A DNA stretch of 64,000 nt from Planctomycetales bacterium (GTDB lineage: Bacteria > Planctomycetota > Planctomycetia > Isosphaerales > Isosphaeraceae). Within the stretch, counting starts at the first letter, position 1, and every line of letters begins with the position of its first letter. Of the stretch, positions 19,501-26,661 are shown one piece after another. Below the pieces are notes generated by a model. It was given only the letters and a program-made list of their open reading frames with translations. It made no database searches and had not been told where the DNA came from. The stretch lies in NCBI GenBank assembly GCA_027452145.1, contig DAIDHB010000188.1, positions 1 through 64,000 of the forward strand, given 5' to 3'. The position numbers and the translations under genes were made by a program.

Positions 19501-19999
19501 CGGCGTGCGCCTCGATCTCCTCGGCCAGCCCGTCGGGGACCGATCCGAAGTCTCGTTGCAGGACTCGCGGCTGGATGCGAGCGCCAGCGACCGGCTGGCC
19601 GTTCGGCCCGCGGACGACGAACACCGCGCGGGCGGACACGTCGAGCACGAGGTCGAGCGGTTGGCCCCGCGCGGGAATATCGACGGTGATCGGCCGGCTG
19701 GCGACCAGGTTGCCGGGGCGATACGCCCACAACATCCCCGGCTCCGGCGCGGCGGGCGGGCCCGCGAACTTCAGGTGATAGCGACCCTGGGCGTCCGTCC
19801 TGGTGCGCGCGGCGACCCGGCCCCAGCCCACTCCCGGCCGTCGGGTCGAATAGAGGATCTCCACATCCGGCGCCGGCCGACGGTCGGGATCCAGCACCGT
19901 CCCGACGAGCAGAAACGGCGCGGGCCTCGCTGGTTCGGCAGGGTTGTCCGGCGCCCCGAGGCCCACCACCAGCGCGACCCCCAGCACGGCAAGTGTCAT
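16508..19999 (-). CDS. Large exported protein with carboxypeptidase-regulatory-like repeats
   Basis: 1163 residues from ATG 19999, preceded by GGGGGAGG; the longer frame to 20176 is rejected. After a signal peptide (1-17) come at least five beta-sandwich carboxypeptidase-regulatory-like modules, each with a G-x-V-x-D-x-x-G-x-P-V-x-x-A pattern, for example RGIVVDDQGAPVSGASVLAR and VGNVADRGGHPVADASVW with the DADGRFRLENVPP turn. The C-terminal 440 residues are Ala/Leu/Arg-rich helices in repeated pairs (ARALPKTEWG, DPARAxxLL-like), resembling HEAT-like or TPR solenoids. It is probably anchored or retained at the cell surface. No catalytic motif is visible. It is followed by the serine hydrolase gene on the same strand after 43 bases. 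Confidence 0.8.
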   Translation of the reverse strand: MTLAVLGVALVVGLGAPDNPAEPARPAPFLLVGTVLDPDRRPAPDVEILYSTRRPGVGWGRVAARTRTDAQGRYHLKFAGPPAAPEPGMLWAYRPGNLVASRPITVDIPARGQPLDLVLDVSARAVFVVRGPNGQPVAGARIQPRVLQRDFGSVPDGLAEEIEAHAVTDASGRAVITAFFAEEIATAIVSAPGLGRQQFSFRFGAMPAGQGPKLIDLSPVGRVEGRVIADAGQAPLARRLGVYMHDPSDSPPARAILSVDVDANGRFALDEVPAGQLSISGEAPAGSPWFLSSAIGVEVRPGQTTHVEVRRFKGVRLHGLARERKTHRPVPGLLVGMYGSPIVVQTDEQGEFTFYCRSGQRGLLIGPVPPSFAPIPYGTYSPRVPEKVPALDLAPVYLDRAGTVRGIVVDDQGAPVSGASVLARCPGYGSRRAISGEDGAFRFEAVSLLGPVQVSAEAPDGRRTRRPVQADAGAGPVRVELETGLSTSLAGRVLDARGKRIADARVHLRTEHQNDDGHIMGDELVAFRGAYVIRTGNSGWFRTPGVLDPKRWYSALVESDGYEPARTGWVAGTLRNFPDVVLRAEAPVRPPAVVGNVADRGGHPVADASVWTTNESGRPIRTRTDADGRFRLENVPPRRSFLFVEAAGFRFFGKILDPSAGKAESIALTRTSERPVRSMTTLPPPRTRAQERELVTRLLVPYLERVLKEGDSYTTWRILDVLGRAAPRGALKVTDLARPGEIDSLDLVLRACVSGLCEDARDEAIKLIDTIKNVREKAWAHFVVCDAIPPSDRKARIEQLDRALVLALSSPRADDRFLVVAGVVRRLLDLGESDRGTKLLDEFLPAARALPKTEWGGYARGSFGEQLVRIDPDAAIELIAGVGDPPYLDRHRLRVIRNLAVNDLARAEALLNTLENPDLLAHQLARVAHPMARKDPERARRLCDRDLGTGTNATALPFARPYAIGMVALAVADTDKPRALRYLDEAFKTLKPLAARGLRGTSGIEVQSAAAVAAALLPAAERIDPMLVQEYFWRAAALRDPSRPGTANGVAPDAALALLLARYDREAAMVLLAPLLDRRPVAKDATLPTLILAAGAVDPDRAAEMLESVADDPRIELHPLQCFKNIARYRLGEFLTQLPTARWDWLIQDHLYLWTVSGDESFF

Positions 20000-20247
20000 G
20001 CCACCGCCTCCCCCGAGGTGATCCGACGAAGGGACGTAACCAGGAATTCCTTCGTGGAAGATATCGCGGTCCGCGTGCGACCGCCAGCATCCCGGCATGC
20101 TCGAGCGTACCTCCTTGATGGTCTCGAGGCGCGAGTGCCCCGCGTCTTGACGTCCGGTGCGGGCGGCCCGTAGCATCGGGCGGCCGCCGGCCCGACGGGG
20201 CGTTTGGACCGTTTCCCGGCCCGGCGACTCATCTGAGGAGGCACGCC

Positions 20248-20613
20248 ATGCCGGAGCGGATCGCGGCGCCGACGCGGGTCGAGGCCGCCGGGAACAAGCC
20301 CAAGCAGATCGACGAGTTCGTCGGCCGGGTGAACACGGGCGAGCCGGCCGTCAGCATCGCGCGGATGCGCAGCCCGAGCGGCTGGGTCGAGCCGGGCCAG
20401 ACGCCCGACTTCGACGAGTACACCGTGGTGCTCGTCGGAATGCTTCGGATCGAGCACCAGGGCGGGACGATGGACATCCGCGCCGGCGAGGCGGTCGTCG
20501 TCCGTCGCGGCGAGTGGGTCCGCTACAGCACGCCCGAGCCGGCCGGGGCCGAGTACATCGCCGTCTGCCTGCCGGCCTTCACGCTCGAGTCGGCCCATCG
20601 CGACGAAGGATGA
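20248..20613 (+). CDS. Cupin-domain protein
   Basis: 121 residues forming one small cupin barrel: VEPGQTPDFDEYTVVLVGMLRIEH corresponds to cupin motif 1 and IRAGEAVVVRRGEWVRYSTP to motif 2. The metal-binding His of motif 1 is replaced here (FDEYTVVL), so metal binding is uncertain. Length and sequence resemble EutQ-like and ethanolamine-ammonia-lyase-associated cupins, but no eut gene is near. A GAGGAGG eight bases upstream fixes the start. It precedes the SDR gene by 66 bases and may share its transcript. Confidence 0.75.
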   Translation: MPERIAAPTRVEAAGNKPKQIDEFVGRVNTGEPAVSIARMRSPSGWVEPGQTPDFDEYTVVLVGMLRIEHQGGTMDIRAGEAVVVRRGEWVRYSTPEPAGAEYIAVCLPAFTLESAHRDEG

Positions 20614-20679
20614 TCGGGAAGATCGGGACGAGACAGGGCGCGGATCGGGGCGAACGACACCCGACGGGGGCGAGCGACG

Positions 20680-21540
20680 ATGAAGGGGAAGGTTTGCGTG
20701 GTGACGGGCGCGACCTCGGGGATCGGCGAGGTCGCCGCGATCGACCTGGCCCGCCAGGGGGCGCGGGTCTTGATCGTCGGGCGGTCGGCCGAGCGCTGCG
20801 CGGCCACTCTTGAGCGGGTGCGCGACGCGGCCGGCGGCGACCCGTCGATGGCCGAGTCGTTCGTCGCCGATCTCTCGTCGCAGGCCGAGGTCCGGCGCGT
20901 GGCCGACGACATCGGCGCGCGGTGCGACCGGCTGGACGTCCTGCTGAACAACGCCGGCGGCATGTTCCTCTCTCGTACCGAGAGCGTCGACGGCATTGAG
21001 ATGACGCTGGCCCTCAACCATCTGTCGTACTTCCTCCTGACCGATCGCCTGCTGCCGCTCCTGAAGGCCGGCGCCTCCTCGCGGATCATCAACGTGGCCT
21101 CCGACGCACACCGCGGGGGCCGGATCGACTTCGACGACATCCAGCTTCGGCGGAACTACAGCGGTTGGCGGGCCTATCAGCAGTCGAAGCTGGCGAACAT
21201 CCTGTTTACCTTCGAGCTGGCTCGCCGGCTGGACGGGACGGGCATCACGGCCAATGCGCTGCATCCGGGATTTGTCCGGACTCGGTTCTTCCAGGATTTC
21301 ACCGGATGGGTCGGCTTCGTGATCAAGCTCGGCGCCCGGCTCGTGGCGATCGGGCCCGAGGCCGGGGCGCGGACCTCGATCTACCTGGCAACCAGCCCCG
21401 AGGTCGAGGGCGTGACCGGGCGCTATTTCGTCAAGTGCCGGCCCGTGAATTCGTCGCCCCGCTCACGCGACCGGGCGACGGCCGAGCGGCTGTGGCGGCT
21501 CAGCGAGGAACTCACAGCGCCGGCGGCGGCCGTCCGTTGA
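20680..21540 (+). CDS. Short-chain dehydrogenase/reductase
   Basis: 286 residues of the classical SDR fold: the cofactor motif TGATSGIGE at 9-17, NNAGG (with NAG) in strand 4, the N-L-N-H-L-S-Y region, the catalytic Ser in IINVASDAH and the YxxxK pair in YQQSKLANILF. The Arg-rich cofactor pocket (RSAERC) favours NADP(H). Sequence style is that of retinol-dehydrogenase-like and WW-domain oxidoreductase-like SDRs, whose substrates in bacteria are unknown. The C-terminus extends past the core with LPGF-type helices. A GGGGGCGAG lies before the ATG. Confidence 0.9.
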   Translation: MKGKVCVVTGATSGIGEVAAIDLARQGARVLIVGRSAERCAATLERVRDAAGGDPSMAESFVADLSSQAEVRRVADDIGARCDRLDVLLNNAGGMFLSRTESVDGIEMTLALNHLSYFLLTDRLLPLLKAGASSRIINVASDAHRGGRIDFDDIQLRRNYSGWRAYQQSKLANILFTFELARRLDGTGITANALHPGFVRTRFFQDFTGWVGFVIKLGARLVAIGPEAGARTSIYLATSPEVEGVTGRYFVKCRPVNSSPRSRDRATAERLWRLSEELTAPAAAVR

Positions 21541-21752
21541 CCGCGCGAGCGCGGCCTGACCGATCCCGGGAAAGCCCCCTCGAATTCTGGCAATCGCCTG
21601 ATGAAAGGCGCGCGGTCGGAGTGCGGCTTGACCGTCGGGCGCGCGGGGGCCTAGGATGTGCAGGTGTCGACGGTCGGCATCCCCGAGCGGGCCGATGCTC
21701 GCCGCCCCCGGCCGGTTTTCCGGGGTGCGACCGGACTCTGAGGCGGGACCAA

Positions 21753-22970
21753 ATGATGCGCGCGGTGGTGGATTTCCAGGGCGAGAGCCTGGAGCTGGAG
21801 ACGCCAGAAGAACGAGTGGTCGCTTGCTGGCGCGGTCCCGAGGGCCTCGATCCGGGCGAGGCGGCATCGGCGATCGGCGAGGCGCTCCAGGCCCCGCGCG
21901 AGTTCCCGGCCCTGCGGGAGATGATCGTACCGGGAGACCGGGTGGCGCTGGCCCTCGACCCGACGATCCCAGGTCCGGGCCTGGTCGTCGAGCAGGTGGC
22001 CGCGGTGCTGGAGGCGGCGGGCGTGGATCGCGAGACCCTCACCGTGCTGGTGCCGCGGGCAGCATCGGCGCCGGAGGAGGGTCAGCGGCTGGGCGGAGTC
22101 CGCGTCGCCGTGCACGACCCGGACGACCGCGCGGGGATCGCCTACCTGGCCAGCACCCGGGAAGGCCGGCGGGTGTACCTGAATCGCCTGCTCACCGACG
22201 CCGACGTGGTGCTGCCGGTGGGCCGGCTGGGCCATGACCCCAACCTGGGTTTCCGCGGGCCGTGGAGCGTGCTGTTCCCCGGGCTGAGCGATCGCGAGAC
22301 CCTGCGCGTCTTCCGCGATCACGCCCTGCCACGGCCCGGGATGCAAGCCGGTCCGGGGGCAAGGGCGCGGCTGGACGAGTCGATCGAGGTGAGCTGGCTT
22401 CTGGGGACGCAGTTCTACCTCGGGATCGTCCCGGCGGCGCGGGGACTGAAGGAGGTCGTCGCCGGCCGGGACGCGGCCGTGCGCGAGCAGGGGATCGCGG
22501 CGGTCGAGCGGGGATGGACGTTCGAGGCGCCGTCGCGCGCCGAACTGGTCGTCGCCGGGGTGGGCGGGGCCGAGTCCGCGGCCACGCTCGAGGACATTTC
22601 CGCGGCGCTGGACACGGCGACGCGGCTGGTCCAGCACGGGGGCAAGATCGTCGTATTGTCGCGGGCCGCCGGCGCGATCGGCCCGGCCGTGCAGCGGCTG
22701 ATGGGACTCGACGATCCGCGCGAGTTCATGGCCGCGCTCCGGGGCCACGAGGCCGACGAGGATTACCCGATCGCACTCCGGATCGCCCAGGCCACGGCCT
22801 GGTGCGACGTGTTCCTCTCGAGTGCCCTGGACCCCCAGACGGTCGAGGATCTCGCGATTGTCCCGCTCGAGCGGTCCGATCAGGCACGCCGGCTCGCCGC
22901 GTCGAGCGGCTCCGTCACACTCGTCAGCCGCGCCGAGCTGACGCATGCCCGGGTGGTCGACGATGAGTGA
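21753..22970 (+). CDS. LarA-like DUF2088 protein
   Basis: About 405 residues; two adjacent ATG codons at 21753 and 21756 are possible. The N-terminal half is the DUF2088 (nickel-dependent lactate racemase N-terminal) fold with PGDRVALALDPTIPG and a central LPVGRLGHDPNLGFRGPW, where His supplies a ligand in LarA. The second half (ELVVAGVGGAESAATLEDIS, GGKIVVLSRAAG) corresponds to the LarA C-terminal domain. Racemase activity needs the nickel-pincer cofactor made by LarB, LarC and LarE, and none is encoded here, so it may act on another hydroxy acid or need cofactor genes elsewhere. The substrate is not known. Confidence 0.75.
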   Translation: MMRAVVDFQGESLELETPEERVVACWRGPEGLDPGEAASAIGEALQAPREFPALREMIVPGDRVALALDPTIPGPGLVVEQVAAVLEAAGVDRETLTVLVPRAASAPEEGQRLGGVRVAVHDPDDRAGIAYLASTREGRRVYLNRLLTDADVVLPVGRLGHDPNLGFRGPWSVLFPGLSDRETLRVFRDHALPRPGMQAGPGARARLDESIEVSWLLGTQFYLGIVPAARGLKEVVAGRDAAVREQGIAAVERGWTFEAPSRAELVVAGVGGAESAATLEDISAALDTATRLVQHGGKIVVLSRAAGAIGPAVQRLMGLDDPREFMAALRGHEADEDYPIALRIAQATAWCDVFLSSALDPQTVEDLAIVPLERSDQARRLAASSGSVTLVSRAELTHARVVDDE

Positions 22971-23120
22971 ACGGTCCGTCCGCCGCCTTTCCATCAGCAA
23001 GCCTATGCACGGGGAGAGATAGCAGCGTATAATAAATTTGGATACGCGCATCTGGCCGCGCGACCAGCGCCAAATCCAGCCGCCCACGGCATCGTGGGAA
23101 AATGACGACTGGGTGCGGAC

Positions 23121-24536
23121 ATGTACGGCATCCTGGACGGGTTCTTTGGTGGCGTCGTGGCCACGGCGGTCGTAGCCGTCCTCGCAGCGCCCGGATGGGC
23201 GCAGAGCCCCAATGACCTGGGGGGCGTCGGGGCCCAGGGCAAGATCGGGCGGGGCACGTCGCCGGGCGAACGCCCGGGCGCCGTGGACAGACCCTTCGTT
23301 CGATACACCCAGGTGTACGTGGCGACTCCGGAGGAGGCCGCGCCGGCGATGCGTCCGGCCGAGCCGTCCGCTCCAGTCGCCACGCCTCCGCCGGCGGAGC
23401 CGGTCTCGCGCGTCCGGCGCGTGCCGGCCCTCGTGCGGAACAATCCGTACATGGCCTTTCATCGAGGGTGGGCCCACGGCTACTGGAATACGGCGGCGAG
23501 CCAACCGGCCGAAAGGGCCGCCCAGCCCGCACCAGCCAGAGAGTCGGGAGGTCCTGGCGTGGCGACGGCGGCGTTGCCCGAGCCGGGGATGGGATTGGGC
23601 TGGGGCCTGCCCGCCTGGCTGGTCGGGCCGATCGTTTATGACTGGGGCTACTCTCCCTTCCTGAACCCGTACCTGGCCGACAGGCCAGCGGGAGCCTTTC
23701 AGCCGGCGCCGTATGCATCTCCCATCCCGGCGCTCTCGGCACCGCCGACCGCGACGCTCGTGAACGAGGCGCTGCGGGACTTCGCCGCGGCCCGCGAGGC
23801 GTTCCGTCGCGACGACTATGACGAGGCCCTTCGGCGGGTCGACGCCGCGCTCGTGCTGATGCCGGGCGATCCCTCGATCCAGGAGTTCCGCGGCCTCACG
23901 CTGATGGCGATGCGTCGCTATCGCGAGGCCGCCGAGGTTCTCCATTCGGTGATCGCCGTCGTACCCGGCTGGGACTGGTTGACGATGACCCGCCTGTATC
24001 GCGGCGCCGATACCTTTACCCGGCAACTTCGAGACCTCGAGGCGTTCACGGTCGAGAACCCCCGCTCGGCAGCGGGCCATTTCCTGCTCGCCTACCTGTA
24101 CCTCACCACCGGCTACGCCGATGATGCCGCCGCGCAGCTCGACGAGGTCGTGGCGCTGTCGCCGAGCGATTCACTGGCAGGTCGGCTGGTACGTGCGTTG
24201 CGAGCCCGCAAGCGAGACGCCTCGGCGCCGGCTGGGCCGCGGGGGGGCGGGCTGGGGGATCTGGCCGGCCGATGGATCGCGCGTCCCCGGCCGGACACCA
24301 CCATCACCCTGGAAATCCAGGCGAACGGCCGGCTGGTCTGGAAGATCGTCGCGCCGGGGAAGACCCGGGAATATGACGGATTCGCCGCGTACACCGACGG
24401 CATTCTGGCGCTCAGCCAGGATCCGGACAACGCCATGGACGCGCGGATCGTCTGGACGGACCCGCGGCATTTCCGGCTGCGTCTGCTCGAGGCGCAGGAC
24501 GACGACCCCGGCCTGGCTTTCGAGCGCTCGCCGTGA
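23121..24536 (+). CDS. Exported TPR protein with a GYW N-terminal motif and lipocalin-like tail
   Basis: 471 residues. A signal peptide (1-27, ending GWAQ) is followed by a Pro/Ala-rich region carrying NPYMAFHRGWAHGYWN at about 111-126. That WxxGYW pattern recurs, from memory, in planctomycete exported proteins of unknown function. Residues about 212-360 form three or four TPR-like helix pairs (AREAFRRDDYDEALRRVDAA, FRGLTLMAMRRYREAAEVL). The C-terminal 85 residues contain LAGRWIARPRPDTTITLEIQ and WKIVAPGKTREYDGF, resembling a small beta barrel. Role unknown; probably outer-membrane or periplasmic scaffold. No Shine-Dalgarno sequence was seen at the ATG, so the start is less certain than the reading frame. 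Confidence 0.7.
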   Translation: MYGILDGFFGGVVATAVVAVLAAPGWAQSPNDLGGVGAQGKIGRGTSPGERPGAVDRPFVRYTQVYVATPEEAAPAMRPAEPSAPVATPPPAEPVSRVRRVPALVRNNPYMAFHRGWAHGYWNTAASQPAERAAQPAPARESGGPGVATAALPEPGMGLGWGLPAWLVGPIVYDWGYSPFLNPYLADRPAGAFQPAPYASPIPALSAPPTATLVNEALRDFAAAREAFRRDDYDEALRRVDAALVLMPGDPSIQEFRGLTLMAMRRYREAAEVLHSVIAVVPGWDWLTMTRLYRGADTFTRQLRDLEAFTVENPRSAAGHFLLAYLYLTTGYADDAAAQLDEVVALSPSDSLAGRLVRALRARKRDASAPAGPRGGGLGDLAGRWIARPRPDTTITLEIQANGRLVWKIVAPGKTREYDGFAAYTDGILALSQDPDNAMDARIVWTDPRHFRLRLLEAQDDDPGLAFERSP

Positions 24537-24624
24537 GCGTTGGTGCCGGCCCCGGCGATCGGTTACGATGGGTGGTACGACGGCGACATCCCGGCCCACC
24601 CCTCGTCCCGAAAAGATCGTTCGC

Positions 24625-25638
24625 ATGCCACAGCCCGACCACTCACGACCGACCCTAACCGGCCTCTATCTCATCGACCGCTCGGACCGCTCGCGGATCG
24701 ACGTCTCCGGGCCCGACCGCGCGAAGTTCCTGCACAATCTGACGACGAACGAGGTGAAGCGGCTGCCGGCCGGCCGCGGGTGCGAGGCGTTTGTCACCAG
24801 TCCGCAGGGGAAGACGATCGGGTATGTCGCGATCCTGGTGGCCGAGGGCCGGATCGTCGTACGCTCCGACCCCGGCGGGATGGTGCTCGCGCTGCCGCAC
24901 TTGCAGAAGTACGGCGTGTTCGACGATGTCGGTATCGAGGACCGCTCCGAGTCCACCTTCGAGCTTCACGTCCTCGGCGATGGCGTCGACGACCTGATCC
25001 GTCGCGCCGGCGGAACTCCGCCCGATGCGCCCGACCTCGCGCACGTCGCCTGCGAGCTGGGCGGCCGTCCGGTCCGGCTGATCCGCGAATCGCCGGCGGG
25101 CGTCGCGGGGATCACGATCATCGGCGAGCGGGCCGACGCCGACTCCGTCGCGTCGGCCCTGAGCTCGGCCGCAGAAGGCGTGGGGCTCGCAGGGCTCGGA
25201 CCCGCTGAGTTCGAGGCCCTGCGGATCGAGGCCGGGACGCCCGCGTTCGGCAGCGACGCCACCGAGAAGAACCTGCCGCAGGAGTTCGCCCGCGACGACC
25301 GGGCGATCAGCTTCGTCAAGGGGTGCTACCTCGGGCAGGAAACCGTGGCCCGCATCGACGCGCTGGGGCACGTCAACCAGTTCCTCAAGGGGCTCACGTT
25401 CGAACCGGGCTCGCCATGCCCGGCGCCCGGCACTCTGCTGGAATCAGACGGCAAACGCGCCGGCACGATCACCTCGGCGGCCGACTCGCCGTGGCGCGGG
25501 CACCCGGTGGCGCTGGCGATGGTCCGCGCCACGTCGGCCCGCCCGGGCACTCTCCTGAGCCTGGCGATCGAGGGATCCGATCGCCCCCTTGTCGCCACGG
25601 TCGTCGACCTGCCGTTCCCGCTCCGCGGAGGAAAATAG
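24625..25638 (+). CDS. ygfZ: YgfZ/GcvT-domain folate-binding protein
   Basis: 337 residues from ATG 24625; the longer frame to 24121 overlaps the preceding gene. The family hallmark KGCYLGQETVAR (KGCYxGQE) is present at about 232-243, and the cysteine is the redox- and Fe-S-relevant residue of YgfZ. The N-terminal glycine-cleavage-T-like domain has FLHNLTTNEVKRL. Bacterial YgfZ/IBA57 supports repair or assembly of certain iron-sulphur enzymes such as MiaB in a folate-dependent way. The catalytic residues of true GcvT aminomethyltransferases are absent, so a T-protein role is excluded. The gene ends 22 bases before a convergent NlpC gene. Confidence 0.9.
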   Translation: MPQPDHSRPTLTGLYLIDRSDRSRIDVSGPDRAKFLHNLTTNEVKRLPAGRGCEAFVTSPQGKTIGYVAILVAEGRIVVRSDPGGMVLALPHLQKYGVFDDVGIEDRSESTFELHVLGDGVDDLIRRAGGTPPDAPDLAHVACELGGRPVRLIRESPAGVAGITIIGERADADSVASALSSAAEGVGLAGLGPAEFEALRIEAGTPAFGSDATEKNLPQEFARDDRAISFVKGCYLGQETVARIDALGHVNQFLKGLTFEPGSPCPAPGTLLESDGKRAGTITSAADSPWRGHPVALAMVRATSARPGTLLSLAIEGSDRPLVATVVDLPFPLRGGK

Positions 25639-25660
25639 CTGCTTCCCATCTCCCCGCCCA

Positions 25661-26152
25661 TCACGCATAGGTCTGGCGAGGAACTACGAAGTCTCCAATC
25701 CCTGGAGCCAGCGCGAGCTCGTAGCAATGCCTGACGCCATTGATGAGGATGGGGGTATTCCACAATCGACGGTCTGGTCCCTTTCCTCCATGACTCTCGA
25801 GCGTGCGCCCCCGGTGGATGAGCCAGACGTGCCCCGCATGACCCTTGTGGGGCGGAAGAAACGCAATCCGAATCAGAGCATCGGACCGAGCGGCATCCCG
25901 GTAGTTGACCGACTGCAACCGCTGTTTCCTGCACCAATCGCATTGGACAACGCTGCCGTCTGGCATCGTCAACCGTCCGAAAGTCGCCTGATACATGAAA
26001 TAGCGTACGAATCCCGAACAATCGATGGCTCGAATGTCTGCGGGACGGCTCGTCAGGGCCGCCTTGGATCCGAATCCGTATCGGATGTGGCCGTCCATGA
26101 GCTGGTCACAGAGTTCGCCAAAACGAAGTGAGTCCACGAAGGTCAGCATGGT
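25661..26152 (-). CDS. NlpC/P60-type cysteine peptidase
   Basis: 163 residues from ATG 26152, preceded by GGAGG eleven bases upstream. In-frame ATGs at 26227 and 26326 would lengthen it by 25 or 58 residues without a visible ribosome site. The family triad is visible: Cys in AIDCSGFVRY, His in GHAGHVWLIH, and the third polar residue in LESHGGKG. Between them is a cluster of Cys (QCDWCRKQR) that is unusual. Such enzymes cut cell-wall or other amide bonds; without a signal peptide at this start it would be cytoplasmic, or perhaps exported by another route. GC content looks lower than neighbours, which could indicate transfer. Confidence 0.75.
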   Translation of the reverse strand, partial: TMLTFVDSLRFGELCDQLMDGHIRYGFGSKAALTSRPADIRAIDCSGFVRYFMYQATFGRLTMPDGSVVQCDWCRKQRLQSVNYRDAARSDALIRIAFLPPHKGHAGHVWLIHRGRTLESHGGKGPDRRLWNTPILINGVRHCYELALAPGIGDFVVPRQTYA

Positions 26153-26661
26153 GATGCAATCCTCCAGGAAAACTCCGCTGCCTGACGCGGGATCCAGCGG
26201 GCCGAACCCGGCCCGCTTCAATTCCATCGGGTTGCAGTGCCCGGCTCGACGCCGGTGTGCGACGGGTGTTCCACGGCCGAGGAGAGCCGAGCGGAGGGAA
26301 ATGCGCCGCCGTCCGCGCCCGATCACGCGCTCGGCTCGACGAGGGTGAGCGTACCGCAGCGGTCAAGCCGGCACAAGCGCCAGGACCTGCCGCCTGCTGG
26401 TCTGCTCCCCGTTATTTGGTCCACCCCGAACGGGATGACGTCGTGAAACTTGTGCATGGATTACATGACTGGAATTCTCGGTCCTTCCGCTTCAATCTGC
26501 GAGCGCGGCTTGTCGCACTGCGACCCGCGAGTGACCGCGGGATTCTCCCGAGTTCCTGAAGCCCTGAGACCGGCCACGACCTCGCGCCGCGGAGCGAACC
26601 CGCCCATGGCTGGTGCACGGCCGCGCGAGGACTCGTCTCGCCGCCGCGGTCGGCCGACCGG
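26153..26661. other. Gene-free stretch upstream of the NlpC gene
   Basis: About 510 bases between the NlpC gene start and the stop of the glycosyltransferase. Short frames exist on both strands but show no family similarity, signal peptide or ribosome site. The part up to 26326 is in frame with the NlpC gene and could be coding if a longer start is used. Otherwise I see nothing. Confidence 0.5.
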
